From: Leptodactylus fallax
Taxonomy: Eukaryota; Chordata; Amphibia; Anura; Leptodactylidae
DNA length: 64,000 nucleotides
Assembly (NCBI GenBank): GCA_947044405.1
Contig: CAMRHE010000460.1
Span: 124,001-188,000 of the forward strand
Reading direction: 5' to 3'
The notes beneath the pieces are model-generated. The model saw only the letters and a program-made list of their open reading frames with translations. It had not been told where the DNA came from and did not search any database. Positions 58,101 to 64,000 of the stretch are shown here, piece after piece (position 1 is the first letter of the stretch; each line of letters begins with the position of its first letter). Position numbers and translations under genes: made by a program.

Positions 58101-58611
58101 AAACAAGACTTGACATTTTTGAGTACTTTGGTGACCTTTATCTATCTTCTATACTGCACCTCTGAGACAAATCTCTGCTCTTTTGTGTTTGTTGTGCTTC
58201 TGATCTATTTGCTCGCTCATCGGCCCCGTTGGGTAACTTTTCTCATTATACCATCTGTCTGTATTACCCACCATGGAGTTGCTTCTGTATCTGTGGGCTC
58301 TGTGTAATATGGTGGAGCGCTGCAGGTCTCGTCTGTCTCGGCATATGTTCACATAGACCTTGTTTTCTATCTTATACACCGGAGATCTTCACCATATTCT
58401 GAGGTTATTGCTTTATAAAGCTGATTGGAGGTGAATTCTCTGGCCCAGCGGACATATTACTGTTACGTATGGAAAGCTTTATCATCTATAATAGCTTTAC
58501 TCTCCAACCTGTGGCTAGTTTGATATGGATTTGAGATTTGTGCGATATTTGGCCAGTTAATATCTCCAGTTGTTTTAAGACAAATCTCATCTTGTCCTGA
58601 CAAGCGCAGGT
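55196..58611. other. Intergenic, dispersed repeats, no gene
   Basis: Positions 57380-57690 contain a foldback-like repeat (gcgctgcgggaaaaatcaca facing later gtaaaacactgcggtgttt). Other parts (55300-57300) are unique or lightly repetitive. The open frames of up to 131 codons have no recognisable motif. Confidence 0.5.
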
Positions 58612-58914
58612 TAAAGAGAACCTTTCACCCCCTACATCTGTTCTTTCCATCCTTTAAGATCCTCCACTTATTTCGGCTGGAGTTTCTTCTCTCGCTCCCA
58701 CCATTCCCAACTAATTTATACAATTAGTTTTGGTGCCTGATATGCTAATTAGACTTTCTACTGTCAAGTGGGTGGTGACAGACAGAGCAGGCAAGAGGGT
58801 GTGACTTGGAGCTCTCTGACATTGTCCAATCAGAGGCGGATAGTGTCAGAGGACTCGGAATCACGCCCCCTTGCTAGCTCCTCCTTGAGATCGCCCACTT
58901 GACAATATTTTTCC
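58612..58914. mobile_element. Foldback element, family F copy 5, truncated
   Basis: It begins aaagagaacctttcaccc and runs through tttggtgcctgatatgc, gtcaagtgggtggtgacag and the mirrored ccttgctagctcctccttgagatcgcccacttgacaat, where it stops without the last part of the right arm. Another repeat (58915-59345) follows directly. Confidence 0.75.
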
Positions 58915-59345
58915 CATACAATGAACGCAGTAGCTGGAAAAAAAAACAAAAGAGCTGAACCGCCATTTTCTCGCTGTTTTGCCTCATAAAAATTTGAATA
59001 AAAAGTGATCAAAGCAATAGACATTCCCCAAAATGGTAGAACTAAAAAGTACACCTGGCCCCCTAAACGCCTTATAAATGGAAATGGAGTGTCAGAATAT
59101 GGCGACTCCAAGAATTATTATAATTTTTTTAAGGGGGTTTAAATGTAAAAATATATATATATAAATTTGGTATCCCCAGAATGGTAGCACCGCATAGAAT
59201 ACAGGGGAAAGGTCATTTTGGCTGCAGAGTGAATGCCGTGAAAGCAAAAAAGAAGGCCACACAAATGTAGTTTCTCTCCAATTCAACCCCGTTCTGAATT
59301 TTTTTTCCAACTTCCCAGTGCACCGTATGGAATATTAAATGCTAC
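58915..59345 (-). mobile_element. Dispersed DNA-transposon-like repeat, minus orientation
   Basis: Reverse orientation of the family at 42871-43990 (aaaaagtgatcaaagcaatag, ccccaaaatggtag, gaatgccgtgaaagc). It joins the truncated foldback element at 58914, which suggests nested insertion or a deletion between them. Confidence 0.5.
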
Positions 59346-60480
59346 TATTACAAAGTAATGCTCCCTATCATACAGCCCCTGTATGCAGCAGGCAGGGGTC
59401 ATGCAGTGATGCTCCTACATTGTGCATGCCGGCCCCTTATGCATGTTTCATATTGGTAACCAATACAAAGGATCAGCAGTGTCTGATATGTAGGTGGCCG
59501 ATACAGACCCCGCACAGATCAGCTGTTCCAGATGCCGGAAGCTACTGCAGTGAATGGGAAGAATAAGCAGCCTCTCCCTATTCATGTAATAGGAGCGGAG
59601 CTGAAGCCCCATCCTGGGTGTCGGGATAGGGGTTGCCCATCCTGTGGATAGATCATCAGTATAAAAAATGCTGAAGGGTCCGGAAACCTCTCAAGGTCGA
59701 GCTGCTTTTTCTCAATAACTCTTCCTCTCTGTCAATCTTCAATCTCGTCTAGTAAGACACTGCTTTATCTTCGGTTACAATTGTGCCAGGTTTGTGCCCT
59801 TCGTAGAGAACACAACATGGATGTGTAAGATGTTCATGTGCACAGGTCCTTACTCCTGAGGGGCAGGGAAGTGACAGCTCCTCGGAGCACACATTGACTT
59901 CGAGCATTGCAGGTCTACACATTTGCATCTAAGAAGCGGCACGTGCGTCTTAGTCATATTTCATGATCTGAACCATTCAGGTGCAGAGGGAATTATTTCG
60001 CCTGTGGAGGTGGAGGGTTGCTTTAATTATCTACTTATCCAGATAAGGGGTACTTCATTTAATTGGGTTAATTAATTTAAGAAAATGAAAAGAATTTCTA
60101 CGTCAGCACCAGCCCTTTCACCATTCCCAGGACTCAACATCCCAGCAATAACATATGGAATGGCGCAAAGACAAACTGGTTAATCCAACTTGTTTCCTGG
60201 AGGGCCCAGGCAGGTTATGATTGGGCTGCGGTCCCAGGGTAACAATCGATTATGGCAATCCTGAAATGAAACGCAATACTAATTAGATCGCCTACCCCTG
60301 GAACTGCAGTAAAGCTCTACTAGCAGCCAATCCATCAACAACCGGCGCAATTTTCTCTCTAGGCCACCTATTTTCCAGCTTTGCTAACACTGATGTGACT
60401 TGTGCCCCCTGCGGAGAACACAGTTCGGACCCCCCTCTTATGCGTTTCTAATTACCTGTAAGCAACAGCACGGCAGCCTT
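59346..60480. promoter_or_regulatory. Candidate conserved noncoding/enhancer-like region
   Basis: The first part (to about 59700) is dispersed repeat. From about 59980 to 60470 the sequence is repeat-free and rich in factor-like words: paired GATA sites CTTATC-CA-GATAAG at 60034-60047, ttaattaatttaag at about 60066-60080, and actaattagatcg near 60277. It lies about 600-1100 bp ahead of the candidate first exon at 61102. Composition is the only evidence. Confidence 0.3.
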
Positions 60481-61101
60481 TGAACTGGCACATGATGCCG
60501 CTGGGAACTGCCATGGTTAATTGGAAAGTTTCCATCAAAAAGCAACGAGAATGCGAAAAAATCTTTGTAATTTTAAAATCTGTTTGTAGAAGGTGCAGAG
60601 GTAATTTAGCTTCTCTTACACTAAGTCTCAAGGAAGCCCTTCAGCTTCTTCATTCATCCCGACAGCTTAAAGAAAACACATTGAAGAACTGTGCAGACTC
60701 AGAGTCTGGGCAGTCGGATGCATGGCTGCTTTTGTTACTTTCCCTGCTTGGTACATTTGGTGGTATATTCAGAAGGTAGAACACTTGGTCACCTGTATCG
60801 ATTCCTTCTTTCTTGAGCGGTGATACAATGAGGGCGCCCTGACTGGATCCAGATGACAGCCTGCTTTATTAAGGAATGTTGTCACTTTAGCCAGAGGGTG
60901 GTGCAAGGAGCAGGCGGAATCGCAGCTCGCGTTGTGCTATATTCTGCACAGCAGCTTGTAGGGAGAGCAGGTTGTGTCGAGAGATGCTGGATTCCACATG
61001 CTCTGCCTGCCCCTGCAATGGGCTGCTGCTTGCAGGGGCTTTGACAAATGCCAGCTGAGGAGGCCAATAAACTGCACTGAAGGGTTGCCGGAGCAGAAAA
61101 G

Positions 61102-61183
61102 ATGGAGGTGCCCACAGATCTGGAAGAGGAGATCAGCCTGCAGGATAACAATTCACAGATTTTTCACAACTTTTCTTCTTTTG
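61102..61183 (+). CDS. Candidate first coding exon of an unidentified gene
   Basis: ATG at 61102 sits in agaaaagATGG (A at -3 and G at +4 by my reading) and opens 27 codons, MEVPTDLEEEISLQDNNSQI and on, followed by a splice-donor match ttttg|gtaggt at 61184. In-frame translation past the donor stops at 61189, so the frame ends where an intron would begin. The peptide is acidic, then polar, without signal peptide or membrane segment. Upstream sequence (60840-61100) is moderately GC-rich compared with its surroundings, as near a promoter, although no clear CpG island is seen. I do not recognise the protein, and no second exon is visible before the window ends. It could be chance. Confidence 0.3.
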
Positions 61184-62034
61184 GTAGGTAGTTGCATGAA
61201 CGGATTGTATTGCTGTCTCTGCTGCTTGTCCTAGGTATAGACCTATATTGTAGAGCAGCTGAAGCTTTACAGAGAGGTTATATATTTTACAGATTATTTT
61301 GCACTACATAACATTGCTGATGTTACTTTATTTGTCAGGCTTTGCAGTGGTCGATGCTGAGAGTGTCCAGTGCAGCAGTGATGAGTTTGTGGTTTGTTGC
61401 AACCCACTATAATATCTCACGCTTTTACATAGGACCGCAGGTAAAATTTTAGGTATTATGTTAGCAAACAAATAATTAAACAGCTCATCAAGATCTTACA
61501 CTAAAAGGAATGTTAACTCCAGTACATGGCAGCAGAGCTGACACTCTAATTCCCATGCTCCAGGCATACACATATTAGGACCAATATAGGAAGTACCTGG
61601 CTATCCCCAGCAGTCCCACAGAGTTGAGTGAGTGTCAATGGACATGCGCGGCCATCACTCCATTCATACAGAGGGACGCAGTGTTGTCTTGAATGGGGGG
61701 GTTTCCAGTGGTCGGAGCCCACCTATCAGATACTTATATCCTATGCTGTGGGGACAGGTAATATTCCTGGGAAACCCCTTTACCAGCTGGTATGATTTGG
61801 GGGTAAACCTTGAATGTCTATTTAATGTGCCCACTGTCATGTGTCCCTTATCCGCTGTATCCTCTATTGCTAGATGTTATATATAGGACAGGATAGATAG
61901 TAAATATCGATACATATCTATATAGTATTAGTGGTAGAAGATGTTACAATTATTTGTACTATTGTCTCATTGGGTCAGACTACTCCATCCTGTCAGCGGT
62001 GACAATGGTTCAGGAGACAAGTGTGCGTATATAT

Positions 62035-62077
<43 letters not shown>

Positions 62078-62770
62078 TATATATATGTGTAGATATTTGT
62101 GAATGGAGCGTCCGTAGAGCCATCCTGAGGAGCATCTTTGGGCTATCACTTGGCATCGTCTCTTGTGACTTCCTTGTCTTCCTGGATATAAATGAAATTA
62201 TGAATTTCTCTGCGTTCTTTGAATAATCTTTTCTGGATCGCAGAATCTCAGTCTCTTTTGGGATTCCAAATAACCAAGATGAAAGGTTCTTCTACAAGAG
62301 AATCTTTTCTCTATATCTCATTTTCTGAAGATTACTAATACATGTGCATTAGAAAGTCAAGTATGTAAGCGTTTACATGTGAATGCTGAAAACCCAAGCC
62401 CTTGATTTATTATGGATAGTCCTGGTATTAGATAAGATTTTGGAGGTTAAAGACATAGACCTCTTTTGCTGAGATTTTTTGCATGCCATACAAAATGTTG
62501 ACAGTTGCTCCTCAGCATTTGATAACAATCAATCTCTCAGCATGGGATGTTAATAACAAATTAAGGGAATTTATCATCCCCTAAACCAGAAAAGTGACAT
62601 TAAAATGTTGCAAGTTTTTGAGCAAGCATGTTTTTGTAAAAAAAAATAATAAGAGGTTAAGGCAGGGCTTAGTTGGAAAGGGCGTCTCATGACCCATCAA
62701 ATTCATAATACTATACACTGGTGTCAATTATAGCTCAAATCTATGCCAGCTCCTAGCACAGAGGACCAGA
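61184..62770. other. Possible intron or intergenic DNA
   Basis: This holds a TA microsatellite at about 62035-62075 and a dispersed repeat near 61500-61800 with cacctatcagatacttat-type text. No further exon is seen. Confidence 0.45.
62035..62090. repeat. TA dinucleotide microsatellite
   Basis: Alternating TA with a cagtatat interruption near its right end. Confidence 0.9.
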
Positions 62771-64000
62771 AGGAGTCTATCACCAGAGCCAGCATATCAC
62801 CCCAGCCCTGCAGATAGATAGGTTACTGTCACCAGAACCAGCATATCACCCCAGCCCTGCAGATAGATAGGTTAGTGTCACCAGACCCAGCATATCACCC
62901 CAGCCCTGCAGATAGATACGTTACTGTCACCAGTACCAGCATATCCCCCCAGCCCTGCAGATAGATAGGTTACTGTCACCAGAACCAGCATATCACCCCA
63001 GCCCTGCAGATAGATAGGTTAGTGTCACCAGACCCAGCATATCACCCCAGCCCTGCAGATAGATAGGTTAGTGTCACCAGACCCAGCATATCACCCCAGC
63101 CCTGCAGATAGATAGGTTACTGTCACCAGACCCCAGCATATCACCCCAGCCCTGCAGATATATAGGTTAGTGTCACCAGAACCAGCATATCACCCCAGTC
63201 CTGCAGATAGATAGGTTAGTGTCACCAGAACCAGCATATCACCCCAGCCCTGCAGATAGATAGGTTAGTGTCACCAGAACCAGCATATCACCCCAGCCCT
63301 GCAGATAGATAGGTTACTGTCACCAGACCCCAGCATATCACCCCAGCCCTGCAGATAGATAGGTTAGTGTCACCAGAACCAGCATATCACCCCAGCCCTG
63401 CAGATAGATAGGTTAGTGTCACCAGAACCAGCATATCACCCCAGCCCTGCAGATAGATAGGTTAGTGTCACCAGAACCAGCATATCACCCCAGTCCTGCA
63501 GATAGATAGGTTAGTGTCACCAGAACCAGCATATCACCCCAGTCCTGCAGATAGATAGGTTAGTGTCACCAGAACCAGCATATCACCCCAGTTCTGCAGA
63601 TAGATAGGTTAGTGTCACCAGAACCAGCATATCACCCCAGCCCTGCAGATAGATAGGTTAGTGTCACCAGAACCGGCATATCACCCCAGCCCTGCAGATA
63701 GATAGGTTAGTGTCACCAGACCCAGCATATCACCCCAGCCCTGCAGATAGATAGGTTAGTGTCACCAGAACCAGCATATCACCCCAGTCCTGCAGATAGA
63801 TAGGTTACTGTCACCAGAACTGGCATATCACCCCAGCCCTGCAGATAGATAGGTTAGTGTCACCAGAACCAGCATATCACCCCAGCCCTGCAGATAGATA
63901 GGTTAGTGTCACCAGACCCAGTATATCACCCCAGCCCTGCAGATAGATAGGTTAGTGTCACCAGAACCAGCATATCACCCCAGTCCTGCAGATAGATAGG
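62771..64000. repeat. 49 bp minisatellite running off the window end, at least 25 copies
   Basis: Unit gatagataggttagtgtcac, then cagaaccagcatatcacccc, then agccctgca. Variants change ttag to ttac, accagc to cccagc or ccggc, and gccctg to gtcctg or gttctg. Units are very similar, so the array is young or homogenised. Each unit has paired GATA words. The right end is outside the window. Confidence 0.97.

Overview
This is vertebrate nuclear DNA, most likely from a frog or toad. One recognisable single-copy gene is spread over about 22 kb with small exons and kilobase introns. The rest is dominated by dispersed repeats of the kind that fill anuran genomes, a Tc1-like transposon, a Penelope-like retroelement, foldback elements and a very large amount of minisatellite DNA. 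There are no bacterial-style operons, rRNA genes or convincing tRNA genes. The species call is inference from gene identity and repeat types.

Positions 857-23166 carry LDAF1 (lipid droplet assembly factor 1, also called promethin or TMEM159) on the + strand. Three coding exons are clear (909-1001, 7545-7713, 18008-18146). A terminal exon is best placed at 23067-23166, which gives a 166-residue protein. Intron 2 holds a 2.6 kb palindromic satellite (8132-10706) and a decayed Tc1-like element (12801-14208). Intron 3 holds foldback elements and a local duplication.

Positions 23167-61100 look like a gene desert. Landmarks are a 5'-truncated Penelope-like element with an open RT/GIY-YIG frame, 9 bp target-site duplications and a hammerhead-ribozyme-like 3' region (25761-27294), a set of foldback elements, and six tandem arrays. 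These arrays are a 16 bp array at 31.7 kb, a 31 bp array carrying cAMP-response-element palindromes at 34-35 kb, a 48 bp array at 36.5 kb, a G-rich 14-15 bp array at 38.0-40.6 kb, a 12 bp array at 49.9 kb and a 14 bp array at 52.6-54.1 kb. Several non-repetitive AT-rich islands in between look like conserved noncoding DNA.

Positions 61102-61183 contain a possible first coding exon of another, unidentified + strand gene, preceded by enhancer-like sequence. A 49 bp array starts near 62771 and runs off the window end. The eight named minisatellites add up to about 10 kb, roughly 16 percent of the window. The very long open frames inside these arrays are by-products of repetition, not genes.
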